From NCBI RefSeq assembly GCF_014621695.1, contig NZ_CP061281.1:6448001-6512000 (forward strand): a stretch of DNA of 64,000 bases. Direction: 5' to 3'. Source of the DNA: Streptomyces xanthii. Lineage in GTDB: Bacteria > Actinomycetota > Actinomycetes > Streptomycetales > Streptomycetaceae. The position numbers were made by a program, and so were the translations under genes. The notes beneath the pieces were generated by a model. It did not search any database. It was not told the origin of the DNA and saw only the letters and a list, made by a program, of their open reading frames with translations. Below, in pieces: positions 47,374 to 55,839 of the stretch (within the stretch, counting starts at the first letter, position 1; each line of letters opens with the position of its first letter).

Positions 47374-48045
47374 TTACGCGGCCTTCGCCTTCGTGGCGTA
47401 CATGTCCACGTACTCCTGGCCCGACAGACGCATGACCTCGGCCATCACCGAGTCGGTCACGGCCCGCAGCACGTACCGGTCGCGGCCCATGCCGTCGTAG
47501 CGGGAGAACTCCATCGGCTCGCCGAAGCGCAGGGTCACCCGGCCCGGACGCGGCATGCCCGCGCCACCCGGCTGGAGCTTGTCCGTGCCGATCACCGCGA
47601 ACGGCACGACGGGCGCGCCGGTCATCAGCGTCAGGCGCGCGATGCCCGTCCGGCCGCGGTACAGACGGCCGTCGGGGGAGCGGGTGCCCTCCGGGTAGAT
47701 GCCGAAGACCTTGCCCTCCTCCAGGACCCGGCGGCCCGTCATCAGCGCGGCCACACCGCCGTTGGCGCCGTCCCGGTCCACCGGGATCATGCCGACGCCG
47801 GTGAAGAACCACGCCATCAGGCGGCCCTTGAGGCTCTTGCCGGTGACGTACTCGTCCTTGCCGATGAAGAACACCTGCCGGTCGCAGACGAGCGGCAGGA
47901 TCATCGAGTCGATGAACGTGAGATGGTTTCCGGCCAGAATGACGGGGCCGTCGCCCGGAATGTTCTCGGCGCCCTCCACCCGTGGGCGGAACATCAGGCG
48001 CATGATCGGTCCGAGCACTGCCTTGATGAGCGCGAAGCGGGACAA
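47374..48045 (-). CDS. 1-acyl-sn-glycerol-3-phosphate acyltransferase-like protein
   Basis: This 223-residue PlsC-family protein has the NHLTFID (H-x4-D) catalytic box at about residue 46 and the second motif FGIYPEGTRSPDG. The PVVPFAVIGTD region follows. It transfers a fatty acyl chain to a lysophospholipid at the membrane. The start is taken as TTG at 48045 because GGAGGG lies 5 bases upstream; a TTG at 48063 in the same frame would add six residues. Confidence 0.9.
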   Translation of the reverse strand: MSRFALIKAVLGPIMRLMFRPRVEGAENIPGDGPVILAGNHLTFIDSMILPLVCDRQVFFIGKDEYVTGKSLKGRLMAWFFTGVGMIPVDRDGANGGVAALMTGRRVLEEGKVFGIYPEGTRSPDGRLYRGRTGIARLTLMTGAPVVPFAVIGTDKLQPGGAGMPRPGRVTLRFGEPMEFSRYDGMGRDRYVLRAVTDSVMAEVMRLSGQEYVDMYATKAKAA

Positions 48046-48128
48046 CGGGCCCTCCGGGGTCAAGGAATGGACATAAGGTCTGTGCAGGTGAGGACGATAC
48101 TCGCGCGTACCGTCCTACCGCACATCGG

Positions 48129-48170
48129 GTTCACCGAGTGGATACACAGTGTTGATCCGGGTTGATCCCG
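48129..48170. promoter_or_regulatory. Candidate PHO-box-like direct repeats between plsC and GDPD genes
   Basis: GTTCACCGAGT (48129-48139), an 11-base unit, then GTTGATCCGGG (48151-48161) and GTTGATCCCG (48161-48170). PhoP sites in Streptomyces are 11-base direct repeats resembling GTTCACC. The spacing fits but only the first unit matches well. A TTGACA lies at 48292-48297 without a good -10. Confidence 0.3.
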
Positions 48171-48332
48171 CACGACGTCACCGACGCACCCCTGCCACGC
48201 GCGCGACACACAGCGGTCATCCCGCATCACCCCGACGTTCCGTACGCGGTCTCCCCCTCGTCACTCCCGCGCACCTACGATCGGTCCCGCTTTGACAGGT
48301 ACAAGGCGGTAACTCGGCGGGAGGAGCGCTCC

Positions 48333-49526
48333 ATGGGGAACGAGAAGGCTCAGGCGGCACACGAGGCGGGCACCGGTGGGGGAGTGGGCCGCCGGGCGCT
48401 GCTCGGCGCCGCGGTGCTGAGCGCGGGCGCGGCCGCCGTCGCCCTGCCCGGCACGGCCCGGGCCGCCGAGCGGGCCAGTGGCGGGAATCACTCGGGGCAG
48501 GGGTACACCGCGCTGCCCGTGCCCACCGTCATCGCCCACCGCGGCACCAGCGGCTACCGGCCCGAGCACACCCTCGGCTCCTACCAACTCGCGCTCGACA
48601 TGGGCGCCCACGTCATCGAGGCCGGCGACATCGTCCCCACCAAGGACGGCCGGCTCGTCTGCCGCCACGAGCCGGAGATCGGCGGCACCACGGACGTCTC
48701 GGCCCACCCCGAGTTCGCCTCCCGCAGGACCACGAAGGTCATCGACGGCGTCTCCACCACCGGCTGGTTCACCGAGGACTTCACCCTCGCCGAACTGAAG
48801 ACCCTGCGGGCCGTCGAGCGCATCCCGGGCAACCGGCCGCACAACACCCTCTACAACGGCCGCTGGGAGATCCCCACCTTCGACGAGGTGCTCGCGTGGC
48901 GCGCCGAGCAGAGCCGCGCCCGGGGCCGCGAGGTCTGGATCCACGTCGAGACCAAGCACCCCACCTACTTCCGCAAGCTCGGCCTCGGCCTCGAGGAACG
49001 GATCGCCAAGCTGCTGCGCGCCCACGGCCTGCACCGCAAGAACGCGCCCGTCTTCCTGCAGTCCTTCGAGCCGACCAGCATCCAGCGCCTGGACAAGCTC
49101 GTCGACAACCCGCTCGTCGTCCTGCTCTCCTCGGCCGGCTCCCGCCCCGCGGACTTCGTCGAGAACGGCGACCCGCGTACCGTCGCCGACCTCATCACGC
49201 CCGCGGGCCTCGAGGAGATCGCCGGCTACGCGCAGGGCATCGGTCCGACCCTCGACCTGATCATCCCGAAGGACAAGAGCGGCAAGCTCGGCGAGCCCAC
49301 CACCCTCGTGCGGGACGCGCACGCCGCCGGGCTGATCCTGCACCCGTACACGATGCGCAACGAGAACACCTTCCTGCCCGCGGACTTCAGGAAGGGCACC
49401 GACCCGAACGCGTACGGCGACGCCTTCGGAGCCTTCAAGACCTACTTCGCGACCGGCATCGACGGCATCTTCACCGACAACTGCGACACGGGCCTGCTCG
49501 CCCGCGAGGACTTCGTCAACGGCTGA
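48333..49526 (+). CDS. Secreted glycerophosphodiester phosphodiesterase
   Basis: This 397-residue protein has a twin-arginine-like signal (GRRALLGAAVLSAGAAAVAL, cleavage near ARAAE). The GDPD domain shows VIAHRGTSGYRPEHTLGSY, the metal site IEAGDIVPTKDGRLVCRHE and the closing GIDGIFTDNCD. It releases glycerol 3-phosphate from glycerophosphodiesters outside the cell, a phosphate-scavenging step. The RBS GAGGAG precedes the ATG at 48333. The upstream repeats suggest PhoP control, not proven. It is longer than usual bacterial GlpQ in the segment around residues 180-260. Confidence 0.93.
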   Translation: MGNEKAQAAHEAGTGGGVGRRALLGAAVLSAGAAAVALPGTARAAERASGGNHSGQGYTALPVPTVIAHRGTSGYRPEHTLGSYQLALDMGAHVIEAGDIVPTKDGRLVCRHEPEIGGTTDVSAHPEFASRRTTKVIDGVSTTGWFTEDFTLAELKTLRAVERIPGNRPHNTLYNGRWEIPTFDEVLAWRAEQSRARGREVWIHVETKHPTYFRKLGLGLEERIAKLLRAHGLHRKNAPVFLQSFEPTSIQRLDKLVDNPLVVLLSSAGSRPADFVENGDPRTVADLITPAGLEEIAGYAQGIGPTLDLIIPKDKSGKLGEPTTLVRDAHAAGLILHPYTMRNENTFLPADFRKGTDPNAYGDAFGAFKTYFATGIDGIFTDNCDTGLLAREDFVNG

Positions 49527-49600
49527 GCCGCCGGTCCCGGTTGGAGTGAGACGCGGCCGCCCCGGCAACCGGGGGAGCGGGCGGCCGCGTCCCGCCGGGC

Positions 49601-50116
49601 ATGATCCACGACACCGTCTTCGAGACCCTGCGCCCGCTGCTCGCGGCCGAGGCCCGCGCCGAGCTGCCCGGCGACGGGCGGGCCGACCTCGAGCAGGCCG
49701 TCTGGCTCCGCCTCCTGGAACACCTCGACACCCAGGGGCCACCCGCCGACCCCGCCGCCTGGCTCACCGCCACCGTCCGCGCCGAGGCCCGCCGGCACCG
49801 CCGCACCGCCCGGCACGAGCAGCCCTACGCCGTCGAGCCCGTCGCCGAGCACCCCGACCACGCCGACCCCGAGCACCACACCCTCCTCACGGAACGCGCC
49901 CGTGCCCTGCATTCGGCCGTACGCCGGCTGCCCGGCCGCTGCCCGGGCCTCATCGGCGCACTCCTGTCCCCGAAAGACCTCACTTACCGTGAAATCGCAG
50001 GTGAGTTGGGTATCTCACAGGGCAGTCTTGGGCCGGAACGTTCCAGATGTCTGGGATGCCTGCGCAGAATCCTGCCCGCCGAGGTTGCGCCGAGGCGTCG
50101 CTGGGGAAAAGAGTGA
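49601..50116 (+). CDS. Small sigma-70-like protein with region 4
   Basis: This 171-residue protein has an Arg-rich N-terminal helix bundle that loosely resembles sigma region 2 (LEQAVWLRLLEHLDTQGP and AWLTATVRAEARRHRR). It is followed by a region-4-like helix-turn-helix (LTYREIAGELGISQGSLGPERSRCLGCLRRIL). This is shorter than typical ECF factors, and region 2's -10-melting motif is not obvious. No anti-sigma gene is adjacent. It is followed 38 bases later by the GNAT gene. Confidence 0.75.
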   Translation: MIHDTVFETLRPLLAAEARAELPGDGRADLEQAVWLRLLEHLDTQGPPADPAAWLTATVRAEARRHRRTARHEQPYAVEPVAEHPDHADPEHHTLLTERARALHSAVRRLPGRCPGLIGALLSPKDLTYREIAGELGISQGSLGPERSRCLGCLRRILPAEVAPRRRWGKE

Positions 50117-50154
50117 GGGCAACCGGCGAACAGGTGAGCGGGAGGCATGCACAC

Positions 50155-50652
50155 ATGGGCATGAGCGTGACCATCTCTGCGGCGACCGATGCGGACGCCG
50201 AGCAGATCCTCAAACTGCAGTACCTCTGCTACCAGAGCGAGGCGCAGCTCTACGGGGACTACTCGATCGAGCCGCTCACACAGTCCCTCGACTCGGTCAG
50301 GACCGAACTGACGGCCGGCACCGTTCTGGTGGCCCGCCTGGGCGACGAGGTCGTGGCCTCCGTCCGGGGGACCGTCGACGCGGACGGCACCGCATGGATC
50401 GGCAAGCTGATCGTCCACCCGCGGATGCAGCGCCACGGCCTCGGCGGCCGGCTGCTCTCCGCCATCGAGTCCGCGTTCGCCGGCACGGCCAAGCGGTTCC
50501 AGCTGTTCAGCGGCCACCGCAGCGAACACAACCTGCGCCTGTACCGCAAGCACGGCTACGCACAGGTCTCCACCCGTCAGGTGGACGAGCGGCTCACCCT
50601 CGTCACCCTCGCCAAGGAGATCGACGCCTCGGCGCTCGCCGCGAGCGCCTGA
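50155..50652 (+). CDS. GNAT-family N-acetyltransferase
   Basis: This 165-residue protein has the GNAT core: VARLGDEVVASVRGTVD and then VHPRMQRHGLGGRLLSAIE (acetyl-CoA loop RxxGxG/A as QRHGLGGRL). LYRKHGYAQVSTR closes the fold. The substrate is unknown. The ATG at 50155 is favoured by GGGAGG nine bases upstream; MSV at 50161 is a near alternative. Confidence 0.9.
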   Translation: MGMSVTISAATDADAEQILKLQYLCYQSEAQLYGDYSIEPLTQSLDSVRTELTAGTVLVARLGDEVVASVRGTVDADGTAWIGKLIVHPRMQRHGLGGRLLSAIESAFAGTAKRFQLFSGHRSEHNLRLYRKHGYAQVSTRQVDERLTLVTLAKEIDASALAASA

Positions 50653-50659
50653 CCGCTGC

Positions 50660-51148
50660 TCAGGCGGCGGCGGCCTCCGGCCGCTGCCGCAGCACGCCCT
50701 TGCGCAGCCAGTACATCCCGGTGACCGGCAGCAGCACCGGGATGAACAGGTACTCCATCCCGTAGTCCGACCACACCGTCTGGTCCGGGAACGCGGAGGC
50801 GTCCACCAGCGTCCACGTGCCGACGATCAGCACACCGGCCAGCTCCAGGGCGCAGCACACGAAGGCCGAACGCCTGGCGCGGTCGCCGCCGCGCACCAGC
50901 GAGTACGTGATGAAGCCGTACACCAGGCCCGCGACCGCCGACAGCGAGTACGCCAGCGGCGCCTTGTCGAACTCGGTCGAGATCTGGAAGACCGAGCGCG
51001 ACACCGCGCCGACGACCATCACGCCGTAGAGCCACACGAGCAGCAGCCCGGGCCCGCCGATGAGCCGGCGCCGCCCGCCCCGCTCCGGCCGCTCCGCCTT
51101 GTCCGTGTTCTCCGTGCTGCCCGCGCTGTCCGAAGAGGTCACCGCCAC
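50660..51148 (-). CDS. Four-helix integral membrane protein of unknown function
   Basis: This 162-residue protein has an N-terminal charged segment (about 40 residues, ending ERGGRRRLIG). Four hydrophobic helices follow (GLLLVWLYGVMVVGAVSR, LAYSLSAVAGLVYGFITYSL, CALELAGVLIVGTWTLVD and YLFIPVLLPVTGMYWLRKG). The GTG start at 51148 has GGAGG five bases upstream and begins just after the stop of the gene before it. It forms a coupled pair with the next small membrane protein gene. Convergent with the GNAT gene. Confidence 0.75.
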   Translation of the reverse strand: MAVTSSDSAGSTENTDKAERPERGGRRRLIGGPGLLLVWLYGVMVVGAVSRSVFQISTEFDKAPLAYSLSAVAGLVYGFITYSLVRGGDRARRSAFVCCALELAGVLIVGTWTLVDASAFPDQTVWSDYGMEYLFIPVLLPVTGMYWLRKGVLRQRPEAAAA

Positions 51149-51149
51149 C

Positions 51150-51509
51150 TCATCCTCCCCAGATGTCGTAGAGCCGTACTTCGAGGACCGCGAGCACGAC
51201 ACCGCCCGCGGCGACCGTCACCGAACCCCAGCGGGTCCGCTCGGCCAGCGACATGAACCCGGCCGCAGGGACGCACGCGAACGCCCCGATCAGATACGCG
51301 ACAAAGATCGTCGTGCCCTGGTCCGGCTTCTCGCCCCGGGCCAGCTGCACGATCCCGACCACCAGCTGGAGCAGCGCCAGCGCCGACACCACGGCCATCC
51401 CGATGAAGTGCCAGTCCTTGGTCGGCTGGTCGCGATAGGCGGCGAAACCGCACCACGCGGCGAGCGCGAGCGCGGCGAGACCCGTCACCAGGGTCAGGAC
51501 ATCAAGCAT
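51150..51509 (-). CDS. Small four-helix membrane protein of unknown function
   Basis: This 119-residue protein has four helices (LDVLTLVTGLAALALAAWCGF, MAVVSALALLQLVVGIVQLA, FVAYLIGAFACVPAAGFMSL and VTVAAGGVVLAVLEVRLYD) with short loops. The stop lies one base before the next gene's GTG. The two proteins are alike in size class and topology and are probably made together, perhaps as a complex. I recognise no family. Confidence 0.7.
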   Translation of the reverse strand: MLDVLTLVTGLAALALAAWCGFAAYRDQPTKDWHFIGMAVVSALALLQLVVGIVQLARGEKPDQGTTIFVAYLIGAFACVPAAGFMSLAERTRWGSVTVAAGGVVLAVLEVRLYDIWGG

Positions 51510-51738
51510 GGCCCAGACCCTATTACGGGACAGAAGACCCGCCGCCCTCGCCCCCGGGCCGCCCGGCGGCCGTCCGTGCCGCCGGTGGGCGGACCGTGGC
51601 GTTGACCACAACGCACCCGGCTGCGCACCCGCCCGCCGTCGCCGTCACGGAGGGCCGCTCGGCCGTGTCAGTGCTGGCCACGACGGCCGGCGTGGGGATC
51701 GCCGGAGGGGAGCGAGTGCCTCCGCATACCCGTCCACG

Positions 51739-51759
51739 GCTGTCCGCTATACGGACAGC
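51739..51759. promoter_or_regulatory. Inverted repeat upstream of the metNIQ leader
   Basis: GCTGTCCG-CTATA-CGGACAGC is an 8-bp-arm inverted repeat with a -10-like TATACG inside. It lies 41 bases before the leader peptide ATG and may bind a regulator of methionine or sulphur transport. Confidence 0.45.
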
Positions 51760-51799
51760 ACCGGCCGGAAAGGCCCTCACGTCTGCTTTACTTGCCCGC

Positions 51800-51886
51800 A
51801 TGACCACGACGAGCAGCCGCATCCTTGCGACCGAGGCGACCAGGACGCCCGGTGCTCGCTGTATGTGTCGAATGTGCGCCTTCTGA
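51800..51886 (+). CDS. 28-residue Cys/Met-rich leader peptide upstream of metNIQ
   Basis: The peptide is MTTTSSRILATEATRTPGAR followed by CMCRMCAF. Its last residues contain three Cys and two Met codons in a cluster, as in attenuation leader peptides that measure cysteine or methionine charging. There is no ribosome binding site; TTTACT (51787-51792) ends 7 bases before the ATG, so it may be leaderless. Between its stop and metN are hairpins (for example TCTCGC-GCCCCGAA-GCGAGA) that could form alternative structures. No S-box is visible. Confidence 0.6.
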   Translation: MTTTSSRILATEATRTPGARCMCRMCAF

Positions 51887-52111
51887 GGGCCCCCGCACCT
51901 CTCCCGCGCCCCTGGGGCAGGGAGGGAACCCCGTTCTCGCGCCCCGAAGCGAGATCCAGGTCTGCCCGCGCACAGTCTCCGCGTACTGGTCCCAGTACCG
52001 CTCCCCGTCGAGAGCGAGAGCACGCGCGCCCGGACTTCCGCAACTTCCCGAATGAATGCCCCGTGCCCGGCGACACCCCGTGCCGCGCACTCGACAGTGA
52101 CGGAAACCCAC

Positions 52112-53161
52112 GTGATCACCACCCAGGGCCTCACCAAGGTCTACCGCTCGCGCGGCCGAGAGGTCACCGCCCTCGACGGCGTCGACCTGCACGTCCGCGA
52201 AGGCGAGGTGTACGGCGTCATCGGCCAGTCCGGCGCCGGCAAGTCCTCCCTCATCCGCTGCGTCAATCTCCTGGAGCGCCCCACCTCCGGCACCGTGACG
52301 GTCGCCGGACAGGACCTCACCGCCCTCGCCGGGCGCGGCCCCCGCGCCGGCAAGCAGCTCCGCGAGGCGCGCAGCCGCATCGGCATGGTCTTCCAGCACT
52401 TCAACCTGCTGTCCTCGCGCACCGTCCAGGACAACATCGAGCTGCCGCTGGAGATCCTCGGCAAGTCGGGGAAGGAACGTTCCGCCAAGGCGCTGGAACT
52501 GCTCGACCTCGTCGGCCTCTCCGACAAGGCCAAGGCCTACCCCGCCCAGCTCTCCGGCGGCCAGAAGCAGCGCGTCGGCATCGCCCGCGCCCTGGCCGGC
52601 GACCCGAAGGTGCTGCTCTCCGACGAGGCCACCAGCGCCCTCGACCCCGAGACCACCCGCTCCATCCTCCAGCTCCTGCGCGACCTCAACCAGCAGCTCG
52701 GCCTGACCGTCCTGCTCATCACGCACGAGATGGACGTCGTCAAGACCGTCTGCGACTCCGCCGCCCTCATGGAGCACGGACAGATCATCGAGTCCGGCAC
52801 CGTCAGCGAGCTCCTCGCGACGCCCGGCTCGGAGCTCGCCTCCGCGCTCTTCCCGGTCAGCGGCGACGCCACCGGCGCCGACCGCACGGTCATCGACGTC
52901 ACCTTCCACGGCGAGTCCGCGACCCAGCCCGTCATCTCGCAGCTGTCGCGCACCTACAACATCGACATCTCGATCCTGGGCGCCGCGATGGACACCGTCG
53001 CCGGCAAGCAGGTCGGCCGCATGCGCATCGAACTGCCCGGCCGCTACGAGGACAACGTCGTGCCCGTCGGCTTCCTGCGCGAGCAGGGCCTCCAGGTCGA
53101 GATCCAGGGCCCGCAGGGCGAGAGCGCCCCCGTACTGCAGAAGGAAGGTGTCACCAAGTGA
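52112..53161 (+). CDS. metN: Methionine ABC transporter, ATP-binding protein
   Basis: This 349-residue ATPase of the D-/L-methionine importer has Walker A GQSGAGKS at 38-45 and the signature LSGGQKQR. Walker B reads VLLSDEATSALDP, and the H-loop is LITHEMD. A C-terminal NIL domain (about 265-349, PVISQLSRTYNIDISILGA) senses methionine and inhibits transport. The GTG at 52112 is preferred after a weak ACGGAAA; a GTG at 52097 or ATG at 52052 would add residues without family support. The stop overlaps the metI start. Confidence 0.96.
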   Translation: MITTQGLTKVYRSRGREVTALDGVDLHVREGEVYGVIGQSGAGKSSLIRCVNLLERPTSGTVTVAGQDLTALAGRGPRAGKQLREARSRIGMVFQHFNLLSSRTVQDNIELPLEILGKSGKERSAKALELLDLVGLSDKAKAYPAQLSGGQKQRVGIARALAGDPKVLLSDEATSALDPETTRSILQLLRDLNQQLGLTVLLITHEMDVVKTVCDSAALMEHGQIIESGTVSELLATPGSELASALFPVSGDATGADRTVIDVTFHGESATQPVISQLSRTYNIDISILGAAMDTVAGKQVGRMRIELPGRYEDNVVPVGFLREQGLQVEIQGPQGESAPVLQKEGVTK

Positions 53162-53922
53162 CCTGGTCGGAGATGCAGCCGCTGCTGTCCCAGGCGTGTT
53201 GGGACACCCTCTACATGGTCGGCTGGTCCACGCTCATCGCCATCGTCGGCGGCCTCCCGCTCGGCGTGCTGCTCGTCCTCACGGACCGCGGCGGACTGCT
53301 CCAGAACGCCCTGGTGAACAAGATCATCGGGCAGGTCGTGAACATCGTCCGCTCGATGCCCTTCATCATCCTGATGGTCGCGCTCATGAGCTTCACCCGC
53401 GCGGTCGTCGGCACCACCATCGGCCGCGAGGCCGCCATCGTGCCGCTCGCCATCGGCGCCATCCCGTTCTTCGCCCGGCTCGTCGAGACCGCCGTGCGCG
53501 AGGTCGACGGCGGTCTGGTCGAGGCCGTCCAGTCCATGGGCGGCAACACCTGGACCGTCGTGCGCAAGGTCCTCGTGCCCGAGTCGCTGCCCTCGCTGAT
53601 CTCCGCGACCACCACGACGATCGTCGCCCTCATCGGCTACTCGGCCATGGCGGGCACCGTCGGCGCCGGCGGCCTCGGCGACATCGCGATCCGCTACGGC
53701 TACCAGCGCTTCGAGGGCAACCTCATGTGGATCACCGTCGCGGTCCTCGCCGTCGTCATCTCGCTCATCCAGTTCGCGGGCGACAGCGGGGCGCGCGTCC
53801 TGCACCGCCGCGCCGGCAAGGGCGGCGAACCGCTCCGCTTCCGCCTGTTCGGCGGCTTCCTCCCCGGCGGCCCCGTAGCCGCCGAAGCCACCGCGGGCAC
53901 CACCGGCAAGACCGCCGGCTGA
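53158..53922 (+). CDS. metI: Methionine ABC transporter, permease
   Basis: This 254-residue membrane protein has five to six helices and the MetI pattern WDTLYMVGWSTLIAIVGGLPLG. The EAA-like loop is EAVQSMGGNTWTVVRKVLVPE, followed by GYSAMAGTVGAGGLGDIAIRYGY. It forms the transmembrane channel with MetN. GTG 53158 overlaps the metN stop (GTGA). A 40-residue C-terminal extension (RLFGGFLPGGPVAAEATAG) is specific to this group. Confidence 0.96.
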   Translation: MTWSEMQPLLSQACWDTLYMVGWSTLIAIVGGLPLGVLLVLTDRGGLLQNALVNKIIGQVVNIVRSMPFIILMVALMSFTRAVVGTTIGREAAIVPLAIGAIPFFARLVETAVREVDGGLVEAVQSMGGNTWTVVRKVLVPESLPSLISATTTTIVALIGYSAMAGTVGAGGLGDIAIRYGYQRFEGNLMWITVAVLAVVISLIQFAGDSGARVLHRRAGKGGEPLRFRLFGGFLPGGPVAAEATAGTTGKTAG

Positions 53923-54005
53923 ACCACCCGCTGACCCCCGAGGTCACGTCCCCCGACTCCCCGTCCCCCGGCGGGTTGCACCACCCATGGAGAAAGGCAC
54001 TTTTC

Positions 54006-54836
54006 GTGCGTAACACCACCAAGATCACCGCTGCTGTCCTCGTCACCGGAGCCCTCACCCTCGGCCTCAGCGCCTGCGGCTCCGACAAGGGCGACGCCAA
54101 GGCCAAGGCCTCCGACCCCCTGGTCGTCGCGGCCACTCCCGTCCCGCACGCCGAGGTCCTGAACTACATCAAGGACAACCTGGCGAAGAAGGAAGGCCTC
54201 AACCTCGAGGTCAAGGAGTTCACGGACTACGTCCAGCCGAACAACGCCACCGAGGACGGCTCGGTCGACGCCAACTACTTCCAGACCGTTCCGTACCTGG
54301 AAGACTTCAACAAGAAGAACGGCACGCACCTCAAGTCCGTCGCGGTCGTCCACCTCGAGCCCCTCGGCCTCTACTCCGAGAAGTTCAAGAAGATCGACGA
54401 GCTCAAGAAGGGCGGCACCATCGCCCTCCCGAACGACGCCGACAACGAGAGCCGCGCCCTGCGCTTCCTCGCCTCGACCGGCGTCATCGGCCTGAAGAAG
54501 GGCTCGGAGGCCACGGCCACCCCGCAGGACATCGCCAAGAACCCGAAGGACCTCCAGTTCAAGGAGGTCGAGGCGGCGCAGACCCCGCGCTCCCTGCAGG
54601 ACGTCGACGGCGCGGTGATCAACGGCAACTACGCCATCGGTGCCGACCTGAACCCGGCCAAGGACGCCCTCGCCCTCGAGTCGACGAAGGGCAACGCGTA
54701 CAACAACGTCCTCGCCGTCAAGGAGGGCAACGAGAACGACCCCCGCGTGAAGAAGCTCGCCAAGCTCCTCACCTCGCCCGAGGTCAAGAAGTTCATCGAG
54801 GACAAGTACAAGGGCTCCGTCCTGCCCTCGTTCTGA
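54006..54836 (+). CDS. metQ: Methionine ABC transporter, substrate-binding lipoprotein
   Basis: This 276-residue lipoprotein (signal then LGLSAC, Cys24) has the MetQ fold. Landmarks are VVAATPVPHAEVLNYIKDNL, TDYVQPNNATEDGSVDANYF, IALPNDADNESRALRFL and DGAVINGNYA. It delivers D-/L-methionine to MetNI. It starts at GTG after GAGAAAGG, 83 bases after metI. A terminator closes the operon. Confidence 0.96.
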   Translation: MRNTTKITAAVLVTGALTLGLSACGSDKGDAKAKASDPLVVAATPVPHAEVLNYIKDNLAKKEGLNLEVKEFTDYVQPNNATEDGSVDANYFQTVPYLEDFNKKNGTHLKSVAVVHLEPLGLYSEKFKKIDELKKGGTIALPNDADNESRALRFLASTGVIGLKKGSEATATPQDIAKNPKDLQFKEVEAAQTPRSLQDVDGAVINGNYAIGADLNPAKDALALESTKGNAYNNVLAVKEGNENDPRVKKLAKLLTSPEVKKFIEDKYKGSVLPSF

Positions 54837-54875
54837 TCCGGCGTCACTTCCGCGGCCGTCCATGGGCCGTTCCAC

Positions 54876-54907
54876 GGGGGCCGCACCCGGCAACGGGTGC
54901 GGCCCCC
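54876..54907 (+). terminator. Terminator after metQ
   Basis: GGGGGCCGCACCCG (54876-54889) pairs perfectly with CGGGTGCGGCCCCC (54894-54907), loop GCAA. Confidence 0.9.
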
Positions 54908-55001
54908 ATGTGCAGTGACGTGCCTTCATGCTGCATGCTGGGCACTCACCCCGGCCGGCACGAGGGACGAAGAGGCGGCCACGAAGGTTACGGAGCGGCG
55001 C

Positions 55002-55640
55002 ATGACGAACACCTTCCCCGAGATCTCCATCAGCACGGAGCGCTTGGTGCTGCGCCCCCTCGACGAGGACGACGTCCCCGCCCTCACCGAGATGATGAAC
55101 GACGAGCTCGTCGCCGCCTGGACCTCGGTCCCGCAGCCCTTCACCGAGGAGGGCGCCCGCCGCTGGATCACCGAGTACGCGCCCCGCGAGCGCACCTCGG
55201 GACGCGGCCTCGACCTCGCCGTCACCGAGTTCCTCACCCAGCGCCTCGTCGGCGTCGTCCAGCTCACCAAGACCAACTGGCACGTACGCGCCACCGAGTT
55301 GTCGTACATCGTCGCCCCCTGGGCCCGCGGCGAGGGGTACGCCTCCGAGGCCGCGCTCGCCACCGCCCAGTGGCTCTTCCGCGACCAGCGCATGGAGCGC
55401 ATCGAACTGCGCACCGCCGCCGACAACACGGCCTCCCAGCAGGTCGCCCAGAAGATCGGCTGCATCAGCGAAGGCGTCCTGCGCAACGCGTGCATAGCGC
55501 GTACGCGCACGGAGGACGGCGGCTGGGCCGAGGTCCGCACGGACTTCATCGTGTGGAGCCTCCTCCCGGAGGACCTCGAAGGCGTCACGGAGCAGCTCGC
55601 GGAGGCCGGCGGCTTCACCGCCTTCTCCGACTGGAACTGA
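55002..55640 (+). CDS. RimJ/RimL-type GNAT acetyltransferase
   Basis: This 212-residue GNAT protein belongs to the ribosomal-protein-type branch (TERLVLRPLDEDDVPALTEM at the N-terminus, then VGVVQLTKTN). The acetyl-CoA loop is in APWARGEGYASEAALATAQW, and the C-terminal strand contains RIELRTAADNTASQQVAQKIG. The target is unknown. Start at ATG 55002 after CGGAGCGG. A long hairpin follows the stop. Confidence 0.9.
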   Translation: MTNTFPEISISTERLVLRPLDEDDVPALTEMMNDELVAAWTSVPQPFTEEGARRWITEYAPRERTSGRGLDLAVTEFLTQRLVGVVQLTKTNWHVRATELSYIVAPWARGEGYASEAALATAQWLFRDQRMERIELRTAADNTASQQVAQKIGCISEGVLRNACIARTRTEDGGWAEVRTDFIVWSLLPEDLEGVTEQLAEAGGFTAFSDWN

Positions 55641-55641
55641 C

Positions 55642-55682
55642 CGCCCCTGAGGTGCGCCCGAAGGGCGTGCACCTCAGGGGCG
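55642..55682 (+). terminator. Hairpin terminator after the RimJ-like gene
   Basis: CGCCCCTGAGGTGC (55642-55655) pairs with GTGCACCTCAGGGGCG (about 55667-55682), with an inner GCCC-GAA-GGGC. Its 3' arm merges with the dispersed repeat. Confidence 0.75.
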
Positions 55683-55697
55683 CGGGGAACTGCGCGA
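55676..55697 (+). repeat. Dispersed intergenic repeat, copy 2
   Basis: AGGGGCGCGGGGAACTGCGC followed by GA, identical over 22 bases to the reverse complement of 6154-6175. Here it starts in the 3' arm of a terminator hairpin. Confidence 0.8.
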
Positions 55698-55839
55698 GAA
55701 GCCCCACCGGCCCGCGGTCGGCGACGACAGGGGCACCCCCACCGACCGGGCCCGCCCGGCGACCACCGGGTACGCTCACGATGCCCGGCGCCGCCCGCGC
55801 GGGCGCAACCCCCCGCGCACACCCAGGAGACAGACGACG

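Noticed and set aside
51887..52111. S-box (SAM-I/SAM-II) riboswitch before metN
   Set aside because: The conserved riboswitch core is not visible; the leader peptide is the better explanation for control.
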